Shown here piece by piece: positions 25,003-33,663 of a stretch of DNA of 64,000 nucleotides. Made by a program: the position numbers and the translations under genes. Each line of letters starts with the position of its first letter. Positions within the stretch are counted from its first letter, which is position 1. The notes under the pieces were generated by a model. That model was not told the DNA's origin, made no database searches, and was given only the letters and a program-made list of their open reading frames with translations. Location: contig JABTUW010000004.1 in the NCBI GenBank assembly GCA_015075185.1, positions 1,332,761-1,396,760 on the forward strand. Direction: 5' to 3'. The DNA comes from Anaerolineales bacterium. GTDB lineage: Bacteria; Chloroflexota; Anaerolineae; 4572-78; J111.

Positions 25003-26232
25003 TTACGCCAGGTATGTTACCTCAGTTTTTCGCTGTTGCTGCCGTTTTTGTTGAGTGTAACGACCCTTACCATTCCAGTAGAAAAAGCCAGGGATCTGCC
25101 GCTCTAATTCAAGCACAATCCCCAAATACCAGACAAAGAAATCGCGAATCTTGAGGGCGAGCTTGCCGCGAAAGATCAGCGGCCAGGCCACATCGGCTGG
25201 ATAAGTCGCAAAACCAACGGCATCGCGAGGGCCTAAAGCAATGCCCTGGCCATACCAGACAAAGCTCAGCGGTTGCAGTGCTTGGCTTTTAAGCTGAGCG
25301 GCAATATTTTCAGCCGCCTGAGCGCCGCTTACCAAAGCCGTAAATACGCTCATACGGGTCGGGACGCCCGGTTCTTCGACCGGACGAGCGGCATCACCCA
25401 CCGCGTAGACATTCGGATGAGATAAGGAGCGCAGGTAAGGATCAATTAAAACCTGATTTTGAGCATTGACCTGAAGGTCGGCCTCGCGGGCAAGGGGTGA
25501 AGCCACAAAGCCAGCGGCCCAGATAATGATATCTGCCGGGACCTGGCCTGAGTCCAGCACAACCCCTTCCCGTTCCACCCGGTTGACCCGCGCATTTTCA
25601 AAAATAGCTATCGCCTGCTCTCGTAAAGCCTCTCTAATATGCTGCTGAACCTGCCCCCTTTTGAAAGCGCCTACCTCTCCTTGGGTTACCAGAGAAACCT
25701 GGCTGTGAGGATATTTACCCTTAACCTGGGTGGCGGCTTCAACACCAGTAGCGCCCCCGCCCACCACGACCACGCGAAACGGATTCTGACCGTAGAGGGT
25801 AAGTTTCGATTTCAAAGCCTCGCTTGTCAAATTCCCGTAAGGGTCAAGGGTGAAGGCATAGTCCTGAACGCCAGGAATAGTGTGGCGATCTACGCGGCTG
25901 CCCAGAGCAATAACCAGATAGTCATACGCTAACTGCTGCTCACCGCTGGTTGTTTGCACCTGGACACACCGTTGTGCAGGGTTAACAGCGGCGGCCCAAC
26001 CCTGGAGAAAATGGACCTTGGTGCCACGCAGCATGTAAGCAAGAGGCCGCTGTTGAGGAGCCGTTCCGGTCGCCTGCTCGTGCAGGCGGGGACGCTCGAC
26101 GAAGTAGTTAAGGGCGTTAACCAGGGTGATCCTTGTATCGAGCCGTTTGGTCCGACCGGCCAGGCGTAAGGCGGCCATCACCCCACTGTAACCACCGCCA
26201 AGGATGATAATGTTTTTTGTTTGGGTCTTCAT
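25003..26232 (-). CDS. NDH-2-like NAD(P)/FAD oxidoreductase, probable ECF41 partner
   Basis: A 409-residue pyridine nucleotide-disulphide oxidoreductase fold. The FAD site IIILGGGYSGVMAALRLAG is at the N-terminus, the NAD(H) site VVVVGGGATGVEAATQV is mid-protein, and NVYAVGDAARP is the second FAD motif. There is no CxxC redox pair, as expected for type II NADH dehydrogenases and related quinone reductases. The C-terminus (LALKIRDFFVWYLGIVLELERQ) has amphipathic helices that could bind the membrane. It is first in a two-gene operon with the ECF41 sigma factor and has a fitting ECF41 promoter upstream. Confidence 0.9.
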   Translation of the reverse strand: MKTQTKNIIILGGGYSGVMAALRLAGRTKRLDTRITLVNALNYFVERPRLHEQATGTAPQQRPLAYMLRGTKVHFLQGWAAAVNPAQRCVQVQTTSGEQQLAYDYLVIALGSRVDRHTIPGVQDYAFTLDPYGNLTSEALKSKLTLYGQNPFRVVVVGGGATGVEAATQVKGKYPHSQVSLVTQGEVGAFKRGQVQQHIREALREQAIAIFENARVNRVEREGVVLDSGQVPADIIIWAAGFVASPLAREADLQVNAQNQVLIDPYLRSLSHPNVYAVGDAARPVEEPGVPTRMSVFTALVSGAQAAENIAAQLKSQALQPLSFVWYGQGIALGPRDAVGFATYPADVAWPLIFRGKLALKIRDFFVWYLGIVLELERQIPGFFYWNGKGRYTQQKRQQQRKTEVTYLA

Positions 26233-26267
26233 AATTCACCTCACTGATGATTGATTTCATACTCTAA

Positions 26268-26294
26268 GACCAGTGAGAGGTCCAAAACGTGACA
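26268..26294 (-). promoter_or_regulatory. Candidate ECF41-type promoter upstream of the NDH-2-like/sigma operon
   Basis: Read on the minus strand: TGTCACG at 26288-26294 and GGTC at 26268-26271, with 16 bases between. The published ECF41 consensus is TGTCACA, 16 or so bases, CGTC; this site matches 6 of 7 and 3 of 4. The predicted start of transcription near 26261 leaves a leader of about 30 bases. It implies that the sigma factor drives its own operon. Confidence 0.65.
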
Positions 26295-26377
26295 TAGGGA
26301 TTAAAGAGGCCAAGGAGCCACTAAAAATTCACTTCATGGCTTATGTCAAAACAGTTTTCACCTAGCTTGGCGGCTGG

Positions 26378-26901
26378 TTAGAGGGCGCACCGGCGTCGCA
26401 TGACCACACGACGCTCAGGATCGAGGCCTCGACGGGTCTCGTCTTGGACGACCGAAAGTAAGGCAGGGCTGAGCTCTTCTGGCGGGATCACCTCGAATCC
26501 CAGTCGCGCGTAGAACGGCATGTTCCATGGCACATCTCGGAAGGTTGTAAGGGTGACCGATCGGTATCCCGCGGTCGCGGCCCAGACGCAGATTGCCATG
26601 ACGAGTCTCCTGCCGAGGCCGCGGCGCCCGTGTTCGGGATGAACATCGATCTCCTCAAGATGAACGACGGTGGGCAAACCAGTACCTCGACGTGCGCAAA
26701 CCCCACAGGAACATCATCCGCGAGGACAACCCAGAGATGGCCGTGACTTTGAGCTACTTACAGGTCTTCTTGGCTGGTAGTTTCGGTTAGAACAGACTCC
26801 GGCACGTGGCCAGCAAGTAGTTTGGCCGCGGCGAGCTCGATGGCTGGCAGCAGCGGGAGATCGTTCGGCCGTGCCATGGTCATCTTGTACACAGGTGTCA
26901 T
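26378..26901 (-). pseudogene. GNAT acetyltransferase, broken by a stop and a frameshift
   Basis: Starting at the ATG at 26901 the translation reads as a GNAT protein (LPLLPAIELAAAKLLAG). It hits an in-frame TAA near 26758, continues in the same frame (HGHLWVVLADDVPVGFAHVEV), then shifts frame near 26680. The rest (HLEEIDVHPEHGRRGLGRRL...PWNMPFYARLGFEV) holds the acetyl-CoA motif A and the end of the domain. Two separate lesions mean it is probably dead. A 99-residue fragment could still be made from the ATG at 26677. Confidence 0.8.
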
Positions 26902-27055
26902 GGGGTTTGCTCCGTCTAATGGGTTGCACTTCAGCTGCCGTTGAGACGCGGCAGCTGATGACCTCTAAAAGGAACGATCTCAACCGCCGCAGACGGTCGT
27001 GCAACAAGGCCATATGAGCCTGCGTGGTGCTTAGCTTTCGGCGGGCGGCAGCGCT

Positions 27056-28042
27056 TCAGGACAAGAAACCAGTCACCTTCAGACTTGCCAGAAACTCAAT
27101 AAGTAGTTGGTTGACCTCCGCCGGACGCTCTTGCTGGATCCAATGGCCCCCACCTGCCAGCAAGACTTTCTTCCACAGGTTTGGTACACTTTCTTCCAGG
27201 GCATCAAACGCAGCTCGGCGTCTCGCAATGAATGCATCAGCCTCTCCCCCCACGAATAGCGCTGGCTGATGCAGTTTTGCCCCACTCAGAAATGGCGTCT
27301 GTTCCCACCTATAATCAATGTTTCGATACCAGTTCAAACTGCCCCGAAAACCGGTCCGCTCGAATTCCCTGGTGAGATAGTCGATATCCTGCTCCGTCAA
27401 CCAGGCCGGAAGGATGTCTGGCTGGGTGCCCGTGTCCATAAGTCTCTCGGATTTGTTGAACAGAAAGCGCCAGCGCTGCTCTGGCGGTGGATCACCCGAA
27501 GCGGAATAGAGGAGCATCCGCACGGTCTTCCTGACGTCAGCCTCCAGTTCTACCTCGGCTTTGCCCGGTTCTTGGAAGTACAATTGGTAGAAATGCTTGT
27601 CACCCGCCATCTGCTTCATCGCCTCAGTGGGCCGGGGGTCCTTCCAGGAGCGAGAAACGTAGGACACACTGAGCAGAACAATCGCCCGAAAGAGGTCCGG
27701 TCGCAGCAGGGCACAGTGCCAGGCCACTGGTGCGCCCAAATCATGCCCGACGACGACGGCCTGTTCCTCGCCCAACGCATGCACAAGGCCAACGATATCG
27801 CCAGTCAACTGGAAAATGTTGTAGGCTGCAATTGGCTCTGGCCGGTCGGTCTGCCCATAGCCGCGCTGGTCCGGGGCCACGGCATGGTATCCAGCCTCCG
27901 CCAGTGCGGACAACTGGTGCCGCCACGAATACCAACACTCCGGGAAGCCATGACACAATACAACTAATGGGCCTTGGCCCTGCTCGGCAATGTGCATCGT
28001 GATCCCATTCGTTTCGACGAATCGGTGCTTCACTTCTATCAT
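27056..28042 (-). CDS. Alpha/beta hydrolase, epoxide hydrolase-like
   Basis: 328 residues. HGFPECWYSWRHQL gives the oxyanion-hole HGxP motif, VVVGHDLGAPVAWH the nucleophile elbow with Asp as nucleophile (GHDxG), and GGGHWIQQERP the catalytic His. The lid region includes FYQLYFQEPG, and a Tyr there could be one of the two epoxide-activating tyrosines. This pattern fits soluble epoxide hydrolases, which open epoxides to diols; fluoroacetate dehalogenases share the fold. It starts after GGGAGGAAGAGGC on the minus strand and is separate from the genes around it. Confidence 0.87.
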   Translation of the reverse strand: MIEVKHRFVETNGITMHIAEQGQGPLVVLCHGFPECWYSWRHQLSALAEAGYHAVAPDQRGYGQTDRPEPIAAYNIFQLTGDIVGLVHALGEEQAVVVGHDLGAPVAWHCALLRPDLFRAIVLLSVSYVSRSWKDPRPTEAMKQMAGDKHFYQLYFQEPGKAEVELEADVRKTVRMLLYSASGDPPPEQRWRFLFNKSERLMDTGTQPDILPAWLTEQDIDYLTREFERTGFRGSLNWYRNIDYRWEQTPFLSGAKLHQPALFVGGEADAFIARRRAAFDALEESVPNLWKKVLLAGGGHWIQQERPAEVNQLLIEFLASLKVTGFLS

Positions 28043-28114
28043 GCCTCTTCCTCCCGTTTTTTGTTTCCCTTCCCAGGAATCCCTATTGAGTCAAAGCGAC
28101 AATAAGGTTTAACT

Positions 28115-28525
28115 TCAAGGAGCTACATACATGGTCAGTTGTAATTCATTACGACCGGGGGTAACGCTAGCCTTGACTTCATCGGCCAGACTTCTTATGA
28201 GAAATAGCCCCAAGTTCCGATGATCCACCCTCTCCTGGTGAACCAGGTTTAGATCCGGCAATGACTGTTGTCCCTGATCAATTACTTTTAATGTCAGAGC
28301 ACCGTCCTCAATCGAAGCGATAACCTGCACCCTGAGCTGAACATTTAATTGATTGCCATGTTCAATCGCATTGGTCACCGCTTCACCGAGCACAGTTTTG
28401 AGATCGTCAATTCGCTCCCTGGAAAAGCCGATGTGGTGAGCCAGGGTGGCAATGGCTGCGATGGCTATTTTTTCCCAACCTAACTTGCTAGGTAAGGATA
28501 TTTCAATCGTTTTTTGCTTGTTCAT
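28115..28525 (-). CDS. Anti-sigma regulatory factor-like ATP-binding protein (RsbW/SpoIIAB family)
   Basis: A 136-residue single HATPase domain. The N-box ETVLGEAVTNAIEHGN (as LKTVLGEAVTNAIEHGN), LKVIDQGQQSLPD (G1) and NLGLFLIRSLADEV (G2) fit the serine kinase/anti-sigma class rather than sensor kinases. Such proteins phosphorylate an anti-anti-sigma factor or bind a sigma factor. No anti-anti-sigma (STAS) gene is adjacent, so the partner is elsewhere. A good AAGGAAA ribosome site precedes the start. Confidence 0.85.
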   Translation of the reverse strand: MNKQKTIEISLPSKLGWEKIAIAAIATLAHHIGFSRERIDDLKTVLGEAVTNAIEHGNQLNVQLRVQVIASIEDGALTLKVIDQGQQSLPDLNLVHQERVDHRNLGLFLIRSLADEVKASVTPGRNELQLTMYVAP

Positions 28526-28621
28526 GTCAATTTTCCTTCACAGGTCAGTTTTATGATTTGCTGTTGGTTCATCTCTGGGAACTGGACTGGGGGCACGTTG
28601 GGCGACGAGAGCAGCGAGCCA

Positions 28622-30040
28622 TCAGCCATTAACCAACATCACCGGCAACAGCACCCCCAAACCTAGCACAAAGAGCCAAACTGCTGGGGCAGGGGTGCCG
28701 ACCGGACGCAGGCGGCGAGCCTCGCGGATGGCCAGACGGGGGTCGAGCAGTAACCAGGCTTGATGCCGCCGCTGCAACAGCATAAAGATCGTAGCGGTGG
28801 CGGCCCCGTAAACAAGATGCCCAATCAGGGAGGGCATCAACGCGCCCGCCGCCTCGGTCGTCCAGGTCAACGATCCCCCCAGCAAGATCGGCAGCAGGGT
28901 CAAGGGGCCAATAAACCACCAGGCGAGGCCATAGACCAAACCCCAGGCTACCCCTGATCCCAGGTCGGGTGCTTCGTACCGGAATAATAGCCCAAAGCTC
29001 ATCCCAATCAAGGCGCTGATAATCATATGGACGACAAAACCCAAAACTGGCGAGGCGCCCCCGACCAGTTCGGCCACCGTGGACAGAAAGCCGATGGCCA
29101 CCATAATCAGGCTGAACAACAAACCCCCGACCAGACTGGCGACTGCCCCCCAGCTCAGCGATTGTAGGGTGCGCGTCCCCGGCCCTTCGACCTCACGTTG
29201 GATCGGGTCGGACTCCACCAAGAAGCTGAGCCACAGCCGGTCAATGGCCGCATAGACCAGCCCGACCAGCAGGCCGTAAATGGCGTGGCCTACCAACGAA
29301 CCAAACAAGGCGCTGCCGCGTTCATAAGACCAGTCCACCGTCTGGCCTTGCCAGAGGGGCATAATCGTCAGTGGCCCCAGGAACCACCAGAATAGACCGT
29401 AAGCCAACCCCCAACTTAGGCTGGAGCCGTAGCCGCGCACATCCCGCTGGAACAGCAATCCAAAGCTAGCCCCGATGATAATAGCGAAGATGTAGTGTAA
29501 CGTTACGCCCACCATCTGAGAGTTGGAGTTGACCAGGCCGGCGATGAGAGGGAAGAAACCTACCTGCTCCATCCACTTGCCAAAAGCCCAGCCGCCGACA
29601 ATTCCGGCCAGTCCGCCGACGACCAACGCCCTCGGCCAGTTGAAGGGAGCCAGCCCTGGCTGCGGGCGCAGGCTGCCCCGAATCCCCATCGTCAAACCCA
29701 AGGGTACGCCGAAGCAGAAGAAATAGGCAAACAGTTCGGGGAAGTGAGTGCGGGCGGCGTCGAGCATACCCATCTCCGGCATCGCCCCACTCAAGAAGGG
29801 GAACAGTCCTGCCGGCCCCACCAGCCATAACAACCAGGCGTAGCCCAGCCCCCACAGCAAGCCAGCTCCCGCACTAACAGCGCGAGAGGCGCCCAGCCAG
29901 GCAAAGAGCAGGCCATATAAGCCACCCAAAAGCGGGCCGGTGACAAATGTAGCCAGGCCCAAAGCCAGGCAGACCATCCCGCCCAGAACGCCAACAACGA
30001 TACAAACCAAAATATCTTTGGTATAGAAGGAAGGCATCAT
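28622..30040 (-). CDS. Polytopic membrane protein made of three related modules
   Basis: A 472-residue, strongly hydrophobic protein with about twelve helices. Three modules of some 120-140 residues are visible. Each has a GLAYGLxWWFxGPLTxxPxxxG helix, a short loop with Trp/Thr (TVDWSYERGSALF, SLTWTTEAAGALM), and an SLxGHxxYGxxxxxxxxxL helix. The same module occurs once in the N-terminus of the next gene's product (30063-31835). I know no function. The AGGAGGTGA ribosome site best fits the second of two adjacent ATGs (30037). It may be a membrane partner of the NDH-2 protein. Confidence 0.7.
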   Translation of the reverse strand: MMPSFYTKDILVCIVVGVLGGMVCLALGLATFVTGPLLGGLYGLLFAWLGASRAVSAGAGLLWGLGYAWLLWLVGPAGLFPFLSGAMPEMGMLDAARTHFPELFAYFFCFGVPLGLTMGIRGSLRPQPGLAPFNWPRALVVGGLAGIVGGWAFGKWMEQVGFFPLIAGLVNSNSQMVGVTLHYIFAIIIGASFGLLFQRDVRGYGSSLSWGLAYGLFWWFLGPLTIMPLWQGQTVDWSYERGSALFGSLVGHAIYGLLVGLVYAAIDRLWLSFLVESDPIQREVEGPGTRTLQSLSWGAVASLVGGLLFSLIMVAIGFLSTVAELVGGASPVLGFVVHMIISALIGMSFGLLFRYEAPDLGSGVAWGLVYGLAWWFIGPLTLLPILLGGSLTWTTEAAGALMPSLIGHLVYGAATATIFMLLQRRHQAWLLLDPRLAIREARRLRPVGTPAPAVWLFVLGLGVLLPVMLVNG

Positions 30041-30062
30041 TCACCTCCTGAAAGGTTGCAAG

Positions 30063-31835
30063 TTAGTTGACCATTTCACTGATGCGCTGACCTGTCCCAG
30101 GAACCGGCCGGGCTGAGTCGAAAGCTCCTGCCGGGTTGCCCACAGGAGTCTTGACCCGCTCACTAAAATCAATAGTCTGGACAATATCACGGGGGAAGAA
30201 TAATTCGATGATCCAATCCACCAGCACCCGCACCTGGCGCTCCAGGCCAGGCAACTTCGACAGGTAAATTGCCCGCCACATCAGCCAGGCCAGCAGGCCG
30301 GAAAAGCGAAAGCCTTTGATCTGCGCACAGGCGGTGTGATGGCCGACGACGCACAGCACTCCAAGAGCGTTGAACTGGAACGGTTTGAGCGGGCGCCCGT
30401 GCAGGCTGGCGTGAATATTGTGAGCCAGAGTGTAAGCTTCGCGCAGGGCAAACTGGGCCGTCGGCGGGCAGGGTTGGCCGGTTTTTGCATCGGTGATAGC
30501 TGCGCAATCCCCCACCGCCCACAGGCCAGGCTGGCCGGGTACGGCCAGAGTAGTATCAACTACCACCGCGCCGCGTTTGTCTCGCTCCACCGGCAGCGTT
30601 TGCAAAACCGGGCTGGGCCGGACGCCCGCCGTCCAGACTAACGTCTCGGTGCGGATTTCCTCGCTGGAACTGAGCACCACCACGCCGGGCCAGGCGTCGG
30701 CCACCCGCACCTTGAGCTTGAAAGTCACACCGCGTTCGGCCATCCGTTCCAGGGCATATTGGCCCAGGCTTTCGCGCAATTCGGGCAGGATGGTTTCCCG
30801 CGAGTGCACCAAAATAATCTTGATCTCTTCCGGCGGAATGTGAGGATAGTAGACCAGCATCCCCCGGGCAAAGTCATTCAGCCCCCCGGCCAGTTCCACC
30901 CCGGCAAAGCCGCCGCCGGCAATCACAAACGTGACCATCGCCCGACGAATTTCCGGGTCAGTCTCGCGGTCGGCCCGCTCAAACATATCAATCACGTGAT
31001 TGCGGATGCGCATGGCGTCTAACAAGGTCTTGAAATCAAAAGAGTTTTCCTCGACGCCCTTCATCCCTAGATAGTTGGAAACCGAACCGACGGCCAGCAC
31101 CAACTGGTCGAATGGCAATTCGTTGGGTTCACCGGCGCTGGCGAGGGGGTCCGGTTCCAGGCGAACGCAGCGTTGGTCCAGGTCAACGGCGGTCACCCGC
31201 CGGCGAACGACGTTGGTGCGGCGCAGACTGGTGCGCAGCGGGCTGCTGATGTGGGTCGGTTCCAGACTGCTGGAAGCGACTTCGGCCAGCATGGGGGTGA
31301 AGAGCAGGGCATTGGCCTCACTGACCAGGGTGAAGGAGACCGACCGGTCCGCCCCAAAGAGGTGTTCTAGCTTCTCGGCGGTGGTGACGCCGGCGAAGCC
31401 GCCACCCAGGATGACAATCTGCCGGGGCGTTACCGGCGGCGGCGCAGGCGTAAATTCCGGTCCCAGCCGCCAGAAGGTCAGGTCATTCAATCCCTGGGCG
31501 ACTAAACCCAGGCCAGCCCCGTAGAGCGCCCAGCCCACCAGGCCAGGAAACAGGGCGCGCATGCCCTCCGCCGTCCATTGGGGCGACTGGCCGGCCAGCC
31601 AGGGCAGGATAATCACACTGACCAACGCCCACATCGGCACGCCGAGCGCGGCAGCGGTCATAATATTATCCACATAGGCGCGGGGGGTGGGTCGAAAGGC
31701 CAGGGCATAGCCTAGCCCGATTAAACATCCCAACCCTATACCGGCCCAGGCTGGTTCTAGCGTGGCTGCCAGAGCCAGGCTGCTGATTAACCCGGCCAAC
31801 AGGCCGATGATCGCCCGCCGGAGATACTTGTTCAT
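30063..31835 (-). CDS. NDH-2-like NAD(P)/FAD oxidoreductase with an N-terminal membrane module
   Basis: The ATG at 31835 has AAAGGAGAC just upstream and is preferred over the one at 31865. The first 120 residues form about four membrane helices, including VPMWALVSVIILPWLAGQSPQW and FPGLVGWALYGAGLGLV, matching the module repeated in the adjacent gene. Then follows a type II NADH dehydrogenase: RQIVILGGGFAGVTTAEKLE near 142, TFVIAGGGFAGVELAGGLNDF for NADH, LWAVGDCAAI, and a C-terminal membrane-binding tail. It should pass electrons from NADH to quinone. The fused helices would fix it in the membrane, unlike the usual peripheral NDH-2. Confidence 0.9.
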   Translation of the reverse strand: MNKYLRRAIIGLLAGLISSLALAATLEPAWAGIGLGCLIGLGYALAFRPTPRAYVDNIMTAAALGVPMWALVSVIILPWLAGQSPQWTAEGMRALFPGLVGWALYGAGLGLVAQGLNDLTFWRLGPEFTPAPPPVTPRQIVILGGGFAGVTTAEKLEHLFGADRSVSFTLVSEANALLFTPMLAEVASSSLEPTHISSPLRTSLRRTNVVRRRVTAVDLDQRCVRLEPDPLASAGEPNELPFDQLVLAVGSVSNYLGMKGVEENSFDFKTLLDAMRIRNHVIDMFERADRETDPEIRRAMVTFVIAGGGFAGVELAGGLNDFARGMLVYYPHIPPEEIKIILVHSRETILPELRESLGQYALERMAERGVTFKLKVRVADAWPGVVVLSSSEEIRTETLVWTAGVRPSPVLQTLPVERDKRGAVVVDTTLAVPGQPGLWAVGDCAAITDAKTGQPCPPTAQFALREAYTLAHNIHASLHGRPLKPFQFNALGVLCVVGHHTACAQIKGFRFSGLLAWLMWRAIYLSKLPGLERQVRVLVDWIIELFFPRDIVQTIDFSERVKTPVGNPAGAFDSARPVPGTGQRISEMVN

Positions 31836-31914
31836 GCGGGTCTCCTTTGCGTTTAAGGTCTGCATGGTAACACCTTACCCGCAAACTGTTTCATAAATCT
31901 TACAAACTTACGTC

Positions 31915-32055
31915 ATGTGCAACTTTACGATAATGAACCATTCAAGCTACAAATAGAACGCTGATGATGCTGATTTCCCGCAGATAACCGCTGATTAATA
32001 GAAAAATTCTGCGAATATCTGCGTTATCTGCGTTCCATTATGCAAAGTTGCACAT
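31915..32055. mobile_element. MITE-like element with terminal inverted repeats
   Basis: About 141 bases bounded by ATGTGCAACTTT (31915) and its near-complement AAGTTGCACAT (ending 32055), with the match extending to about 22 imperfect bases. The interior has internal repeats of ATCTGCG and its complement CGCAGAT, so the whole can fold on itself. It has no coding capacity. The position, between the NDH-2 gene and an EthD gene, is that of a short non-autonomous element. Confidence 0.6.
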
Positions 32056-32068
32056 CGCGTCTTTTATA

Positions 32069-32401
32069 TCAGACACGGTGTTTGGTGATTTCAACTTGGT
32101 TTATCTGGATAATAGGAATGATGTCAGTATAGTTGCTGATATCTCCCTGTAGTTCCTCCGCATGGGGCATAAATGCCGCTAAAAAATCTTCCAATGTGTC
32201 AAAATAATAATGACACATCGCGATATAAGTTGATTCCATTTGTGGGTCAGCCACATCAATGCCACGTTCAACAGAAACGCCTCGAAAACCCTTGGCACCT
32301 GAAAGTTTTTTTATGGACATGGGCATATGCTGCTGAAGATAATAATCAAAATCAAACCTGTAGCCAGGTTTCTTGGGATAAATGGAAGATATATTGAACA
32401 T
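32069..32401 (-). CDS. EthD family protein
   Basis: A 110-residue dimeric ferredoxin-like fold protein. SSIYPKKPGYRFDFDYYLQQHMPM is the N-terminal EthD pattern with the His in the FDxxYYxxxHxP-like motif, and YFDTLEDFLAAFMPHAEEL is the second helix. EthD-like proteins are small and act as helper or cyclase-like enzymes in degradation of ethers and aromatic compounds; the function here is not known. GAGG lies before the ATG. It is followed 30 bases later by unrelated remnants. Confidence 0.85.
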   Translation of the reverse strand: MFNISSIYPKKPGYRFDFDYYLQQHMPMSIKKLSGAKGFRGVSVERGIDVADPQMESTYIAMCHYYFDTLEDFLAAFMPHAEELQGDISNYTDIIPIIQINQVEITKHRV

Positions 32402-32427
32402 AAACGCCTCTTTGTCATAGAACTCAT

Positions 32428-32610
32428 TTAAACTTGTTGAGGAAAACTGGATTTTTGCAACACTGGATGATTGCCTGATACCTGTGGGGTACCTCCCCCG
32501 CCTGTTTTCAAATAGGCCACCAGGAATAGCCCACCCAGCACCAAAAAATCTGCCCGTAGATTTATATAGCCTTTGGTAATGGTTTTGAAGGTTTGGCCCA
32601 ACGCCGCTCC
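32428..32610 (-). pseudogene. Short remnant with one membrane helix
   Basis: An open stretch without a start codon encodes about 55 residues: a TKGYINLRADFLVLGGLFLV segment (one clear hydrophobic helix) and a polar Gly/Pro tail ending in TAA. It looks like the C-terminus of a lost membrane protein, but I cannot name it. It fills most of the gap between the EthD and alpha/beta hydrolase genes. Confidence 0.25.
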
Positions 32611-32628
32611 CCGGCTGGTTGAGCGAAC

Positions 32629-33579
32629 TCAGGCCCGAGAGCCACTGACCTTGTCGTCGTAGAAGCGCTTGATGTGCGCCGTGATTTCCTCGAGAGTGTC
32701 CTCCACGGTGAAGTGACCGCTGTCGAGCATATGCAGTTCGGCTTCCGGGAGGTCTCGCAAGTAGGCCCGGCCGCCTTCAGGCGTGAAGAAAATGTCGTTT
32801 TCTCCCCAGAGGATCAGCGTCTTGGGCTGGCGTTCGCGCAGGAATGCCTGCCACTGCGGATAGAGTTCGACGTTCGTGCGGTAGTCGTAGAAGAGATCGA
32901 GCTGGACCTTGCGCGCACCGGGGCGCTCAAGGAAGTGGAGATCCATGTTCCAGTTATCGGGGCTGATCCGGGTCGGGTCTCGGTGCCCGTGGAGGTACAC
33001 CTGTTTGACGCCTTCGAGCTCGAGGAAGGGCCTGAGCGGCTCTTCCGTCTCGGGGCTACGGTTGAGCCAGAGCGCGTGCCGGATGGCGTCCCAGGCCGCG
33101 GTGAATCCCTCTTCGTAGGCGTTGGAGTTCTGGATCACGAGCCACTCGAGCCAGTCGGGGTGGCGGGCGACGATTCGGTTGCCGACCGGTCCGCCGTAGT
33201 CCTGCATGTAGAGCCCGAAAGGCCGGAAGCCCGTCTGCTCCAGTAATGCCTCGACGATTTCGGAGAGACGGTCGAATGTGTACTCGAAGTCCTCCGGCAT
33301 GTCAGTGTTGCCGAAGCCCGGATAGTCCGGGGAGAGGACGTGGAAACGGTCCGCGAGCGACGGGATCAGGTTGCGGAACTGGTGCGAAGAGGCAGGAAAA
33401 CCCCCGAGGAGGAGCAGCTTGGGGCTCGCCGGCTCGCCGGCCTCGCGATAGAAGACGGATAGTCCATCAATCTGGGCTGTCTGGTAGGTGACCAGAGGTT
33501 GCCTCCCTTTGTTTTGCGCTTCATCAGCCCGTTTCAATTCGTCAATCTCAATTTTGCTCATCTGAAGCATTGTGTCCAT
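32629..33579 (-). CDS. Alpha/beta hydrolase, haloalkane dehalogenase-like
   Basis: 316 residues. LLLGGFPASSHQFRNLIPSL is the HGxP-like oxyanion loop, LYMQDYGGPVGNRIV the nucleophile elbow with Asp (QDYGG), and LDSGHFTVEDTLEEI the catalytic His region. This resembles haloalkane dehalogenases and related hydrolases of unknown substrate. The gene is noticeably more GC-rich and uses G/C-ending codons more than its neighbours, which suggests transfer. Starts at 33579, 33570 or 33561 are possible. Confidence 0.85.
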   Translation of the reverse strand: MDTMLQMSKIEIDELKRADEAQNKGRQPLVTYQTAQIDGLSVFYREAGEPASPKLLLLGGFPASSHQFRNLIPSLADRFHVLSPDYPGFGNTDMPEDFEYTFDRLSEIVEALLEQTGFRPFGLYMQDYGGPVGNRIVARHPDWLEWLVIQNSNAYEEGFTAAWDAIRHALWLNRSPETEEPLRPFLELEGVKQVYLHGHRDPTRISPDNWNMDLHFLERPGARKVQLDLFYDYRTNVELYPQWQAFLRERQPKTLILWGENDIFFTPEGGRAYLRDLPEAELHMLDSGHFTVEDTLEEITAHIKRFYDDKVSGSRA

Positions 33580-33663
33580 GATAGAAATCCTCCACTTATA
33601 TAGTAAATTTGGGTTCGTACAGCTTGAGCTTCTTATAGCTTGGTTGTGGCTCAGTGCTTGGTT

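Noticed and set aside
27269..27967. A 232-codon open frame on the plus strand
   Set aside because: It is antisense to the epoxide hydrolase-like gene, whose catalytic motifs are complete; no motifs are seen in this frame.
32674..33246. A 190-codon open frame on the plus strand
   Set aside because: It is opposite the dehalogenase-like gene, and its Val/Glu/Arg-rich composition is a by-product of that gene's high GC at third positions.
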